Below are positions 1 through 8,324 of a stretch of 16,954 nucleotides of DNA, one piece after another. Made by a program: the position numbers and the translations under genes. How positions within the stretch are numbered: position 1 is the stretch's first letter; each line of letters starts with the position of its first letter. This DNA is from Phyllobacteriaceae bacterium (GTDB taxonomy: Bacteria > Pseudomonadota > Alphaproteobacteria > Rhizobiales > Ancalomicrobiaceae): NCBI GenBank assembly GCA_012517025.1, contig JAAYVT010000227.1, positions 1-16,954 on the forward strand. The letters are read 5' to 3'. Under the pieces are notes generated by a model, which saw nothing but the letters and a program-made list of their open reading frames with translations, was not told the origin of the DNA and did no database searches.

Positions 1-453
1 GAAACCACCGCATCGGCGACCCGCGCCTGGGTCGACGACCGGCCGCCGGTGCGCTGGCGGCTGATCCTGTCGGTGTTCCTGCGCCTGATCGCGATCGGTC
101 ATCTCGTCTGGGCGCTGTGGGAATGGGCGGCGCTGATCGGCCTCGTCCCGCCGCTGACCGGCGGCGCGACCAAGGCGCATCTGCCGCGTCAGGGCGCCTC
201 GTGGTTTTTCGCCGGGGTCGATCCGATCGCCGCCGTCGGCCTGTGGCTCGGCTCCGCCTGGGGCACCGCGACGTGGCTGGTGGTCACCTTCGCCCGCATC
301 CTGATCCACACCGCCTACGCCGGCATCTTCGACTGGAACGCGCCGTGGACGGCGCTGCAGGCGCTGTCGGTGGCGGTCTATCTGGTGCTGTTCTTCCTGT
401 CGGAACGCGCCGATCGCGAGGAGAAGCTGAAGCGCCGCCGTCGCGTCGAATGA
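1..453 (+). CDS. small multi-pass membrane protein, probably DUF6163 family, 5'-truncated by the window
   Basis: The frame is open from base 1 to the TGA at 451-453 and gives 150 residues. A GTG at 49 could be read as a start, but it has no convincing ribosome site and the frame is open upstream, so the true start is probably outside the window. About three to four hydrophobic segments are visible: around residues 20-47, 65-100 (possibly two passes) and 118-133. The tail is strongly basic and charged (ending KRRRRVE), which predicts a cytoplasmic C-terminus. Length, topology and proximity to ldtR-type neighbours fit DUF6163 membrane proteins of Rhizobiales, from memory of the family rather than from a diagnostic motif. 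No enzymatic residues are apparent and the function is unknown. The stop lies 56 bp before mmsB on the same strand, so co-transcription is possible. Confidence 0.6.
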   Translation, partial: ETTASATRAWVDDRPPVRWRLILSVFLRLIAIGHLVWALWEWAALIGLVPPLTGGATKAHLPRQGASWFFAGVDPIAAVGLWLGSAWGTATWLVVTFARILIHTAYAGIFDWNAPWTALQALSVAVYLVLFFLSERADREEKLKRRRRVE

Positions 454-481
454 CGCCCGACCCGGGCGAAAACCGAAGAGA

Positions 482-497
482 GGCGGATCGATCCGCC
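482..497. promoter_or_regulatory. perfect 16-bp palindrome just upstream of the mmsB ribosome site
   Basis: GGCGGATC followed directly by GATCCGCC is a perfect two-fold symmetric 16-mer. It ends a few bases before the GAGGAGG ribosome site of mmsB. It may be an operator for a dimeric repressor, or an RNA stem without a loop that affects translation. No binding protein can be named from the sequence, and in GC-rich DNA one such palindrome per window could arise by chance. Confidence 0.35.
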
Positions 498-509
498 CGA
501 GGAGGAAAC

Positions 510-1397
510 ATGTCCCGCATCGCCTTCGTCGGTCTCGGCAACATGGGCTTGCCGATGGCCACCAATCTGGTGCGCACCGGCCACGTCGTCACCGGTCTCG
601 ATCTCTCCGGCGATGCCCTCGCCCGCCTCGTCGAGGCCGGCGGTCGGGCCGGCGGCTCGCTCGGCGAGGTGGTCGCCGAGGCCGAGGTGGTCGTGACCAT
701 GCTGCCCGAGGGCCGCCACGTCGAATCGGTCTACGGCGAGGAGAACGGCGTGCTCACCCACGCCGCCTCCGGTTGCCTGCTGATCGATTGCTCGACCATC
801 CACGTCGAGAGCGCCCGCAAGGTCGCCGGCCTCGCCGCTGCCCGCGGCTTCGACATGGTCGACGCGCCGGTCTCCGGCGGCGTCGGCGGTGCGGCGGCCG
901 GCACGTTGACCTTCATGGTCGGCGGCTCCGACGTCGCCTTCGGCCGCGCCCGGCCGATCCTCGAGACGATGGGCAAGACCATCGTCCACACCGGCGGCGC
1001 CGGCTCGGGGCAGGCCGCCAAGATCTGCAACAACATGATTCTCGGCATCTCGATGGTGGCGGTCAGCGAGGCCTTCGCGCTCGCCGAGAAGCTCGGTCTC
1101 GACGCCCAGAAGCTCTATGACGTCGCCTCCAAGTCCTCCGGCCAATGCTGGTCGCTGACCAGCTATTGCCCGGTGCCCGGCCCGGTGCCGACCAGCCCGG
1201 CCAATCGCGGCTATCAGCCCGGTTTCGCCGCCGCGATGATGTTGAAGGACCTGAAGCTCGCCCAGGACGTCGCCTCGCTCGCCGGTCAGGCGACGCCGCT
1301 CGGCGCCGAGGCGGCGCAGCTCTATCGCCTGTTCGTCGACGCCGGCAACGCCGGGGTCGACTTCTCCGGCATCGTCCGCTTCCTCAAGGGAGCGTGA
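510..1397 (+). CDS. mmsB: 3-hydroxyisobutyrate dehydrogenase
   Basis: A 295-residue protein of usual family length. It oxidises 3-hydroxyisobutyrate to methylmalonate semialdehyde with NAD+ in valine degradation, in the cytoplasm. The N-terminal Rossmann fingerprint GLGNMG is at residues 8-13, and the substrate-binding DAPVSGG is at about 118-124. The catalytic Lys is Lys171, within AAKICNNM. The stretch SSGQCWSL followed by CPVPGPVPTSPANR is highly characteristic of true HIBADH and separates it from other beta-hydroxyacid dehydrogenases such as tartronate semialdehyde reductase. The ATG at 510 follows a strong GGAGGAAA ribosome site. The rest of the valine pathway (mmsA, acyl-CoA dehydrogenase, 3-hydroxyisobutyryl-CoA hydrolase) is not in the window. 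The palindrome at 482-497 could regulate it. Confidence 0.95.
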   Translation: MSRIAFVGLGNMGLPMATNLVRTGHVVTGLDLSGDALARLVEAGGRAGGSLGEVVAEAEVVVTMLPEGRHVESVYGEENGVLTHAASGCLLIDCSTIHVESARKVAGLAAARGFDMVDAPVSGGVGGAAAGTLTFMVGGSDVAFGRARPILETMGKTIVHTGGAGSGQAAKICNNMILGISMVAVSEAFALAEKLGLDAQKLYDVASKSSGQCWSLTSYCPVPGPVPTSPANRGYQPGFAAAMMLKDLKLAQDVASLAGQATPLGAEAAQLYRLFVDAGNAGVDFSGIVRFLKGA

Positions 1398-1445
1398 GCA
1401 ACCGCGCGGCGGCGCCGGGGCGCGACACCTCGGCGCAGCTCGCCG

Positions 1446-1465
1446 GCCGAATGGCGGTATTCGGC
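1446..1465 (+). terminator. weak hairpin downstream of mmsB, possible terminator
   Basis: GCCGAAT and ATTCGGC form a perfect 7-bp stem around a 6-nt loop, 49 bp after the mmsB stop. There is no T-run after it, so intrinsic termination is doubtful. It could equally be a chance hairpin in the 206-bp gap before the ketosynthase gene. Confidence 0.25.
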
Positions 1466-1523
1466 GGCTCACCTGGGAAATGAAGCGAACCCGCGACTTC
1501 CGTACGGGTCAACAGGCTTCGAC

Positions 1524-1536
1524 TTTCGTGCTAACC
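1524..1536 (+). promoter_or_regulatory. possible -10 region for the ketosynthase gene
   Basis: The 10-mer TTTCGTGCTA, 71 bp upstream of the ATG at 1604, recurs exactly upstream of glyA (11913-11922). Its core CGTGCTA also occurs upstream of hemB. CTA-type -10 boxes are common for the alphaproteobacterial housekeeping sigma factor, but the -35 at 17-bp spacing (GTCAAC, 1508-1513) is poor. Confidence 0.25.
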
Positions 1537-1603
1537 GCCTGTAATCGAAGAGAAGCGGGCGACCGACGGACCGGGACGCTCCGCCGGCACGGGAGGAACC
1601 ACC

Positions 1604-2806
1604 ATGTCGTCGAAGACGGAAATCACCGGACGCGGGATCGTCTCCTCGCTCGGCTCGACCGTGGCGGGCTTCGAGGCGGCGCTGTTCTCCGGCGCCTGCG
1701 GCATCGGCGACGTCGGCGATCTGGTGCCGGGTCTGAAGTTCGGCAACGGCGCGCCGGTGCGCGACTTCGACCCCTCCGCCCATTTCGACGTCAAGACCCA
1801 GGCTCATCTCGATCGCTACACCCAGATGGCGGCGGTGGCGGCGCGCGCCGCCTGGGCCGAGGCGGGTTTCGCGGCGGATCCGCCGGCGCCCCACCGGGTC
1901 GCGGTGATCGTCGGCACCGCCAACACCGGCATCGACGCCACCAGCGCCGCCTTCCGCAAGATCTTCGTCGACGGTCAGAAGCCGTCGCCCTTCACCATCC
2001 CGCAGATCATGGGCTCGGCGCCGGCCTCGCGCATCGCCCGTGAGCTCGGCGCCAAGGGACCGGTGTTCGGCGTCACCTCCGCCTGCGCCTCCGCCGGCCA
2101 TGCCATGCTGGTCGGCGAAGGGCTGATCCGCGCCGGCATCGTCGACGTCGCGGTGGTCGGCGGTACCGACAGCTGCTTCGATCTCGGCCTGCTCAAAGCC
2201 TGGGAGGCACTGCGAGTGGTCTCCACCGACACCTGCCGGCCGTTCTCGATCGGCCGCAAGGGCCTGATCATGGGGGAGGGCGCCGGTATCCTGGTCTTGG
2301 AGCGGGCCGGACGCGCCGCCGCGCGCGGCGCCCGCGTGCTGGGCCGCTGGCTCGGCGCCGGCATGTCGTCGGACGCCGGCGACATCGTCGCGCCCGATCC
2401 GGAAGGGATGAAGGCGGCGATGCGCGCCGCCCTCGCCGACGCCGGTCTGCCGCCGAGCGCCGTCGGCTGGGTCAACGCCCACGGCACCGGCACCGTCTTC
2501 AACGACAAGTGCGAGAGCGCGGCGGTGGTCGACGTCTTCGGCCCGAACCCACCGCCGGTTTCGGCGGTGAAGTCGCAGGTCGGCCACGCCATGGGCGCCG
2601 CCGGCGCGATCGAGGTGATCGCCACCCTCGCCGGCCTGAACCGGGGGATGTTGTCGCCGACCCTGAACTTCCTCGGCCCCGATCCGGACTGCCCGGTCGA
2701 TGCGGTGACCGAGGGGCCGCGTGCCGCCGAGATCGAGGTGGCGATCAAGAACTCCTTCGCCTTCGGCGGCCTCAATCTGTCGATCATCCTCGGTCGCGGC
2801 GACTGA
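1604..2806 (+). CDS. stand-alone beta-ketoacyl-ACP synthase, FabF/NodE-like
   Basis: A 400-residue thiolase-fold condensing enzyme expected to elongate an ACP-bound acyl chain by decarboxylative condensation with malonyl-ACP. The complete Cys-His-His set is present: Cys161 in TSACASAGHA, His293 in NAHGTGT, and His328 in KSQVGHAMGAAG (with Lys323). The C-terminal gating loop reads FAFGGLN instead of the GFGGTN usual in FabF. This resembles NodE-type and other specialised synthases, so it is probably not the main housekeeping FabF. No acyl carrier protein, ketoreductase, dehydratase or thioesterase is encoded nearby, so its partner is elsewhere. The ATG at 1604 has a good GGGAGGA site 7 bp upstream. 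The substrate and product cannot be read from sequence; an unusual fatty acid or a lipid-A or membrane lipid chain is possible. Confidence 0.85.
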   Translation: MSSKTEITGRGIVSSLGSTVAGFEAALFSGACGIGDVGDLVPGLKFGNGAPVRDFDPSAHFDVKTQAHLDRYTQMAAVAARAAWAEAGFAADPPAPHRVAVIVGTANTGIDATSAAFRKIFVDGQKPSPFTIPQIMGSAPASRIARELGAKGPVFGVTSACASAGHAMLVGEGLIRAGIVDVAVVGGTDSCFDLGLLKAWEALRVVSTDTCRPFSIGRKGLIMGEGAGILVLERAGRAAARGARVLGRWLGAGMSSDAGDIVAPDPEGMKAAMRAALADAGLPPSAVGWVNAHGTGTVFNDKCESAAVVDVFGPNPPPVSAVKSQVGHAMGAAGAIEVIATLAGLNRGMLSPTLNFLGPDPDCPVDAVTEGPRAAEIEVAIKNSFAFGGLNLSIILGRGD

Positions 2807-2826
2807 GGCGAGCGATGGAGACGGCG

Positions 2827-2853
2827 ACCGAAATGTCGGTTTCACAACTGAAA
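2827..2853 (+). terminator. two small adjacent hairpins after the ketosynthase gene, weak terminator candidate
   Basis: ACCGA/TCGGT (loop AATG) is followed at once by TTTCA/TGAAA (loop CAAC), 20 bp after the ketosynthase stop. The stems share one T and cannot both form fully. An AT-rich stretch (about 2840-2875) follows, unusual for this window, and more likely marks a promoter for the next gene than an efficient terminator. No clean -35/-10 pair was found. Confidence 0.3.
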
Positions 2854-2940
2854 ATTAGTAGATTAGCGTAAACTCTCCATGGTTGCATTCTCTCCGGGGA
2901 CGGCCCTTTCGGTCGGTCCGCCATGCCGGGAGGAGCACCC

Positions 2941-3744
2941 ATGCCGAATTCCCCAGCGAACCCCTCTCCTGCGAACCCGTCTCCTGCACGCCCCTCCCGC
3001 GTCTACGCGGCGTTGTCGGGTGCGTTCGGGGGAGCCTCCGTACCTTTCGTCAAACTGCTCGCCGCCGGTGTGACGGTCGGTGCGTACGGTCCTTCGGCGC
3101 CGCAGATACTCGACATCTTGCCCGCCGCGGTCCTGTTCGGTTTCCTCGGCGCGGGGGTCGTCGCGGCCGTCGGCGCCGAAACCTTGTTCGCCGCGCTGGT
3201 TCTCGGTGCCTCGGCGCCGGGATTCCTGAACAGTGCTTACAACGGTGTCGTCACCGGCCGTGAGACGACGCCGCTGCGGCAGGAAGCCCCCGCCGTCGTC
3301 CGCGGTTCGTCGATCTGGGGTCTCGTCGCGACCGCCCATGCGGAGGAGGAGGCGCCGTCTGCTTCTCCGTCGACGCCGGTCGCTCCGGCGGGTGCGGCGC
3401 CGCCCGCCGTCCGGATCCTCGTCACGCCGGAGATCGTGGGCGGCGTTCCCAAACAGGCGACGCTTCCCGTGGAAGCCGAGCGCAAGACGCCCGGCGGGAC
3501 CGTCGAGAAGATTCCGCTCGGAGCCGTCGATGCGGCGTCGGGTCCGGTCGAGATCACACTTCCGCCGGGAACGAACCGACTGACCGTCGGTGGATCCAGC
3601 CTCGAGTTGCCGTCGAATGTCGGCGGGAGCGGTCGCGTCGGCGTGACCGTGACGACGGAGCCGAAACCGGGCTCCGATTTCTTTTGGGCTCTCGGCGGGC
3701 GAAGGGAGTTCGACGTGCGATCGGTGGGCACCAAGCTCTTCTGA
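2941..3744 (+). CDS. unrecognised membrane-anchored protein with Pro-rich N-terminus and C-terminal beta-type domain
   Basis: 267 residues; I do not recognise the family. The start at 2941 is preferred because GGGAGGAG (2928-2935) lies 5 bp upstream; an in-frame ATG at 2923 overlaps that site. Residues 5-20 are a tandem ANPSP-type repeat. Residues about 33-50 and 58-92 are hydrophobic, probably two membrane segments forming a hairpin. Residues about 124-135 (ending ATAHAEEE) look like a signal-peptide end but sit internally. A Pro/Ala-rich linker (about 136-158) leads to a Val/Thr/Gly-rich region (about 160-245) with alternating hydrophobic residues that looks like a beta-sandwich. No Cys or obvious catalytic motif is seen. 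It has its own AT-rich upstream region and an 83-bp gap to ilvA. Sidedness and function cannot be inferred. Confidence 0.75.
   Translation: MPNSPANPSPANPSPARPSRVYAALSGAFGGASVPFVKLLAAGVTVGAYGPSAPQILDILPAAVLFGFLGAGVVAAVGAETLFAALVLGASAPGFLNSAYNGVVTGRETTPLRQEAPAVVRGSSIWGLVATAHAEEEAPSASPSTPVAPAGAAPPAVRILVTPEIVGGVPKQATLPVEAERKTPGGTVEKIPLGAVDAASGPVEITLPPGTNRLTVGGSSLELPSNVGGSGRVGVTVTTEPKPGSDFFWALGGRREFDVRSVGTKLF
2956..3000 (+). repeat. 15-bp tandem repeat encoding ANPSP units
   Basis: Two copies, 2956-2970 (GCGAACCCCTCTCCT) and 2971-2985, differ at one base. A third degenerate copy is at 2986-3000. They encode ANPSP-ANPSP-ARPSR at the N-terminus of the unknown protein. The near identity points to recent duplication by slippage, so copy number may vary between strains. 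Confidence 0.85.
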
Positions 3745-3827
3745 CGATCGCCGCACACCGATGGCGGCGGGCGGCGCGATCGATTAGACATGGGGCCCAA
3801 TCCTCGCGAGCCACCCCAAGGATCGCC

Positions 3828-5063
3828 ATGTCCGTCGCCGCCGATCTCCGTCTCCCCACCCTCGACGACGTCCGCGCCGCGGCGCGGACCATCGCCGGCG
3901 CGGTGATGCGCACGCCCTTTCTTCCCGCCCCGCGCCTGTCGCAACTGACCGGCGCCGAGGTCTGGGTCAAATACGAGAACCTGCAGGTCACCAACGCCTT
4001 CAAGGAACGCGGCGCGCTGACCAAGCTCGCCTCGCTCTCCGACGAGGAACGGGCGCGCGGCGTCATCGCCATGTCGGCCGGCAACCATGCCCAGGCGGTC
4101 GCCTATCACGCCACCCGCCTCGGCATCCCCTCCACCATCGTCATGCCGGAGACCACGCCGCACGTGAAGGTGACGGCGACGCGCGGTTTCGGCGCCCACG
4201 TCGTGCTCTCCGGCGAGACCGTCGCCGAGGCCGAGGTCGAGGCGTTTCGTCTCGCCGAGCGCGACGGCCTGACCTTCGTCCACCCGTACGACGATTTCGA
4301 CGTCATCCGCGGTCAGGGCACCATGGCGCTCGAGATGCTGGAGGATCGCCCCGACCTCGACACCATCGTGGTGCCGGTCGGCGGCGGCGGCCTCGCCGGC
4401 GGTCTGGCGATCGCGGCCAAGGCGCTGAAGCCGCGCATCGAGATCGTCGGCGTCGAGACCCGGCTCTATCCGAGCCTGTGGGCGGAGCTGCGCGATCTGC
4501 CGATCCACGCCGGCGGCACCACGCTCGCCGAGGGCATCGCGGTGAAGCGGGCCGGCCGGCTGACGCTGGAGATCGCCCGTCGGCTGATGGACGACCTGAT
4601 CCTGGTCGAGGAGGCCGAGGTCGAACGCGCCGTCAACCTCTATCTGACGCTGCAGAAGACCATGGCGGAAGGCGCCGCCGGCGCCGCGCTCGCCGCGCTT
4701 CTCGCAGCACCCGAGCGCTTCCGTGCCCGCAAGGTCGGGCTGATCCTGTCCGGCGGCAACATCGACCCGCGCATCCTGTCATCGATCATGGTGCGCGAGC
4801 TCGCCCGCGAGGAGCGGATCGTGGCGATCCGCATGATCATCCCCGACCGCCCCGGCGTGCTCGGCGAGATCACCACCGTGCTCGGCCGGATGGGCGGCAA
4901 CATCCTCGAGGTCGAGCATTCGCGCACCATGCTGAAGGTGCCGGCCAAGGGCGCCACCCTCGACGTGGTGTTCGAGGTGCGCGACGGCGCGCACGCCCAG
5001 GAGATCATCGCCGCGCTGGAGGCGCTAGACTACGTGGTGGAGCGCCTCGGCGGGCCGCGCTGA
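3828..5063 (+). CDS. ilvA: threonine ammonia-lyase (threonine dehydratase) with one C-terminal ACT domain
   Basis: A 411-residue PLP enzyme that deaminates L-threonine to 2-oxobutanoate, the entry to isoleucine synthesis or threonine catabolism. The fold-type II core is complete: Lys59 in the NAFKERGA motif is the Schiff-base lysine, SAGNHAQ (83-89) binds the substrate carboxylate, GGGGLAGG (185-192) grips the PLP phosphate, and SGGNID is at 308-313. Residues about 330-405 form an ACT domain (IIPDRPGVLGEI), the usual amino-acid effector site. The length matches the short single-ACT form, not E. coli IlvA with its two ACT-like subdomains, so the catabolic name tdcB is an alternative. The ATG at 3828 has a modest AAGGA site. 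An upstream in-frame extension to 3684 would overlap the preceding gene and is rejected. It is the only isoleucine-related biosynthetic gene here. Confidence 0.93.
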   Translation: MSVAADLRLPTLDDVRAAARTIAGAVMRTPFLPAPRLSQLTGAEVWVKYENLQVTNAFKERGALTKLASLSDEERARGVIAMSAGNHAQAVAYHATRLGIPSTIVMPETTPHVKVTATRGFGAHVVLSGETVAEAEVEAFRLAERDGLTFVHPYDDFDVIRGQGTMALEMLEDRPDLDTIVVPVGGGGLAGGLAIAAKALKPRIEIVGVETRLYPSLWAELRDLPIHAGGTTLAEGIAVKRAGRLTLEIARRLMDDLILVEEAEVERAVNLYLTLQKTMAEGAAGAALAALLAAPERFRARKVGLILSGGNIDPRILSSIMVRELAREERIVAIRMIIPDRPGVLGEITTVLGRMGGNILEVEHSRTMLKVPAKGATLDVVFEVRDGAHAQEIIAALEALDYVVERLGGPR

Positions 5064-5156
5064 GGCGGGTGATCGACATCTAGGGTGTATGACGGATTGA
5101 ATTGAACGTAATGCGTGTCTCATCCTGACGCCGCATCGAATGCGGGGGGTACGGGG

Positions 5157-5507
5157 ATGGACATCATCGAACGACGTCGGCTGGCGACGACTTGCTTTTC
5201 CTTGGCGCTCGTCGGCCTTTTGATCGGCGGTTGCGACAAGATCAGCGACGATTTCGTCGGTCAATGCCAGCGCACGACCGGCGCGTCGAGTTCGGATTGC
5301 TCGTGCGCCGCGAGCAAAGTGAAGGAGACCCTCGGTCCCGAGAAGTGGCGGGTGGCCGGCGATCTGCTGAGCGGCGACCGCGCGAAGGCGGAAGCCTCGA
5401 TGGCGAAGGAAGGGCTGGGAGGAATGTTCGGCTTCCTGGGTCAGTGGGGGATGGCTCTGGGCATCGCCGAGCGGCAATGCGGGGTGCGTGGTCTGTCTCG
5501 CATGTGA
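5157..5507 (+). CDS. small cysteine-containing lipoprotein of unknown function
   Basis: 116 residues. The N-terminus has basic residues 6-8, a hydrophobic core and a lipobox ending IGGC, so signal peptidase II should cleave before Cys26. The residue after it is Asp27, which in enterobacteria is the inner-membrane retention signal, though that rule is uncertain here. The mature protein has Cys37, Cys48 and Cys50 (C-x10-C-x-C) and a late RQCG cysteine; four cysteines could make two disulfides in the periplasm. The layout resembles small periplasmic proteins with a CxC followed by a helical KVKETLGPEKW-like stretch, but I cannot name a family. The ATG at 5157 follows GGGGGGTACGGGG. A GTG at 5115 in the same frame would place residues before the signal and is less likely. 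The gene is 93 bp after ilvA and 155 bp before hemB, so it is probably independent. Confidence 0.75.
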   Translation: MDIIERRRLATTCFSLALVGLLIGGCDKISDDFVGQCQRTTGASSSDCSCAASKVKETLGPEKWRVAGDLLSGDRAKAEASMAKEGLGGMFGFLGQWGMALGIAERQCGVRGLSRM

Positions 5508-5577
5508 ACGGGGTCTTTCGGCGGGCCGCGCCGACGGTCGCGCGCCCGTCGCGGCCGATCACGTCTGCGCGCGCCCC

Positions 5578-5606
5578 GGTGACCCGTTTCGCCTCGCGTG
5601 CTAAGA
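5578..5606 (+). promoter_or_regulatory. candidate hemB promoter
   Basis: GGTGAC (5578-5583) and CTAAGA (5601-5606) are separated by 17 bp. They match the alphaproteobacterial pattern CTTGAC-N17-CTATAT at the most conserved positions. The site lies 57 bp before the hemB ATG, and the core CGTGCTA is shared with the regions upstream of glyA and the ketosynthase gene. Confidence 0.4.
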
Positions 5607-5662
5607 GGCCGATCGCGACGAGGGGAGGGAGGTCCCTCGCGCGGATCAACGGGGACCCGAGA

Positions 5663-6696
<1,034 letters not shown>

Positions 6697-6700
<4 letters not shown>

Positions 6701-8082
6701 ACGGGGCGTCGCGCCTCGTCTCCCTCGGACGCCGGCGGCGCATGATCGCCCCGGCGCTCCTGCTCCTCCTCCTCGTCGCGACGGTGCTCTCCGGCTGCGC
6801 CCGGATCGATCCGTGGATGCGCGACACCTGCGTCGCCGCATTGCCCGGGCTCGAGCCGGCCGACGCGCCGATCGTGGTGACCGGGGTCGAGACCGTCGGC
6901 GATCGCGGCGAGGCGATCCGCGTCGCCTATCGCTCCGGCGCCGGCAAGGCCGCCCACGATCACGAAATCGCCTGCGCCTTCGCCGAGGATCCGGCGACCG
7001 GCACGCGCGATCTCGTCGGCATCCGCACCGAACAGGGCATCCTGCCGGTCGGCCGTTTCTTCGTGCTGAAGCGCTACTGGCTCGGTGACGACGCCCGCCG
7101 CGCCGCCGGCCTCGCCCGCCTCACCGTCGCCGACACCGCCCGTCCGCGCGTCCTCCTCGACCTCGACGCGACCGCCGGCCTGCGCCTGCAGCAGGCCCTC
7201 GACGCGCTCGCCCCGGCGGCGCTCTACGCACTGCTCGGCCTCGCCGCGACGTTGGTGATCGGGCTGGTCGGCCGTCTGCTCGTCTTCTTCGGCGATCTGT
7301 CGATGCTCGGCGCCTTCGCCGCCCTGACCGCCGCCGTCGCCGTCCTCGGCGGTGGGGGAGCCGATCCGCTGATCGCCGTGCCGGTGACGCTGGTCGCGGC
7401 GGCGGCGGTGGTCGGCCTGTGGGGCGGGGCGATCGGACGGACGGTGGTGGCGCCGCTCGCCTTCCGCTCGCCGACCCCGATTTTGGTCGCCGCCGTCGGC
7501 CTGTCGGTGGCGTTGCAGGAATTCGTCGCCCGCGCCCGCGGCGTCGACGATCTGTGGCTGGCGCCCCCGGCCGGGCGTCCGATCCTCGTCGCCGACGGCC
7601 CCTTCGAGGTGTTCGTCACGCCGATGCGCCTCGTCCTGGTCGTCGCCGCGTTCACCGCGGTCGTGGCGGTGGTGAAGGTCCTGCCGCGCACCCGCTTCGG
7701 TCGGGAGTGGCGCGCCGTCGCCGACGACGCCGCCACCGCGCGGCTCTTCGGCATCGACCCCGAACGGGTGCTGCGCCGCACCTGTGTCCTCGCCGGCGCG
7801 CTCGCCGGGGTCGCCGGGGCGGTGCAGGTGCTCGCCTGGGGCGGCACGTCGTTCCACATGGGGACGGCGCTCGGGGTCAAGGCGGTGATCGCCGCCGTGC
7901 TCGGCGGCCTCGGCTCGCTCCCCGGCGCCGCCCTCGCCGGCGTGCTGATCGGTTTCGTCGAGGCCGGCTGGACGGCGGTGTGGGGGGCGGATTGGCGCGA
8001 CGTGGTGGTCTTCGGCCTGCTCGTCGCGGTGCTGCCGTGGCGCCGTGACGGCCTGCTCGGGAGCGGCGGCGACCGCGCCTGA
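6697..8082 (+). CDS. LivH-type ABC transporter permease fused to an N-terminal lipoprotein-like domain
   Basis: 461 residues. The GTG at 6697 overlaps the hemB TGA (GTGA) and follows a GGCGGGGG stretch; an ATG at 6742 in frame is the alternative. Residues 12-34 hold a basic patch, a Leu-rich core and a textbook LSGC lipobox with Cys34. Residues about 35-164 form an extracytoplasmic domain with Cys45 and a later cysteine in EIACAF. From residue about 165 to the end the sequence follows the branched-chain amino-acid permease LivH: QQALDALAPAALYALLG, then FFGDLSMLGAFAA, and the EAA-like loop FGREWRAVADDAATARLFGI. GVKAVIAAVLGGLGSLPGA and WRDVVVFGLLVAVLP are further matches. Typical LivH has about 300 residues, so the N-terminal 164 are extra. 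No LivM, LivG/LivF ATPase or binding protein is adjacent. The substrate is unknown; the extra domain might act as a tethered binding or assembly module. Confidence 0.85.
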
Positions 8083-8085
8083 TCG

Positions 8086-8120
8086 TCCTTTCCGAAAGCT
8101 CTGCGAACATCCTTTCCGAA
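8086..8120. repeat. pair of 11-bp direct repeats upstream of ldtR
   Basis: TCCTTTCCGAA occurs at 8086-8096 and again at 8110-8120, exactly 24 bp apart, in the 242-bp gap before ldtR. Repeats on one DNA face at about two helical turns suggest a tandem protein-binding site, but they lie more than 200 bp from the ldtR ATG and directly after the permease stop, so a role at the 3' end of the preceding transcript is also possible. Confidence 0.5.
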
Positions 8121-8146
8121 GTCTTCTTGGCTTCGGTTGATCGAAT

Positions 8147-8175
8147 CTGAATCTATTTCGCTCGCGACGATTCAG
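8147..8175. promoter_or_regulatory. inverted repeat upstream of ldtR, candidate operator
   Basis: CTGAATC (8147-8153) and GATTCAG (8169-8175) are perfect inverted arms whose centres are 22 bp apart, two helical turns. It lies upstream of the putative ldtR promoter, where an activator or autoregulator of MarR type could bind. I cannot confirm that this is the LdtR recognition site. Confidence 0.35.
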
Positions 8176-8207
8176 GAGATGTTCAGCAAACAAAGCAATG
8201 CCAACGC

Positions 8208-8236
8208 TTTACGGAAATTTCATGATGCAATTTAAG
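8208..8236 (+). promoter_or_regulatory. candidate ldtR promoter
   Basis: TTTACG (8208-8213) and TTTAAG (8231-8236) are 17 bp apart in the most AT-rich part of the gap; each matches four of six consensus bases. Transcription would start about 80 bp before the ATG. A short GTTCG/CGAAC hairpin (8262-8276) would lie in the leader. Confidence 0.35.
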
Positions 8237-8324
8237 GCGATTTTTGGAGTCGGAGGGGTAGGTTCGCTTCACGAACGGGCCAATAGAGCCGCAAGTACAA
8301 ACGAGCTGAGCGAGGCGTATTCAG

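Noticed and set aside
1517..1550. CTTCGA/TCGAAG inverted repeat before the ketosynthase gene
   Set aside because: The 6-bp arms are 22 nt apart and are expected by chance; there is no supporting second copy.
6742..8082. Alternative ATG start at 6742 for the permease fusion
   Set aside because: It lacks a ribosome site, whereas the GTG at 6697 overlaps the hemB stop and follows a purine-rich stretch. The lipobox is retained either way, so the fusion conclusion is unchanged.
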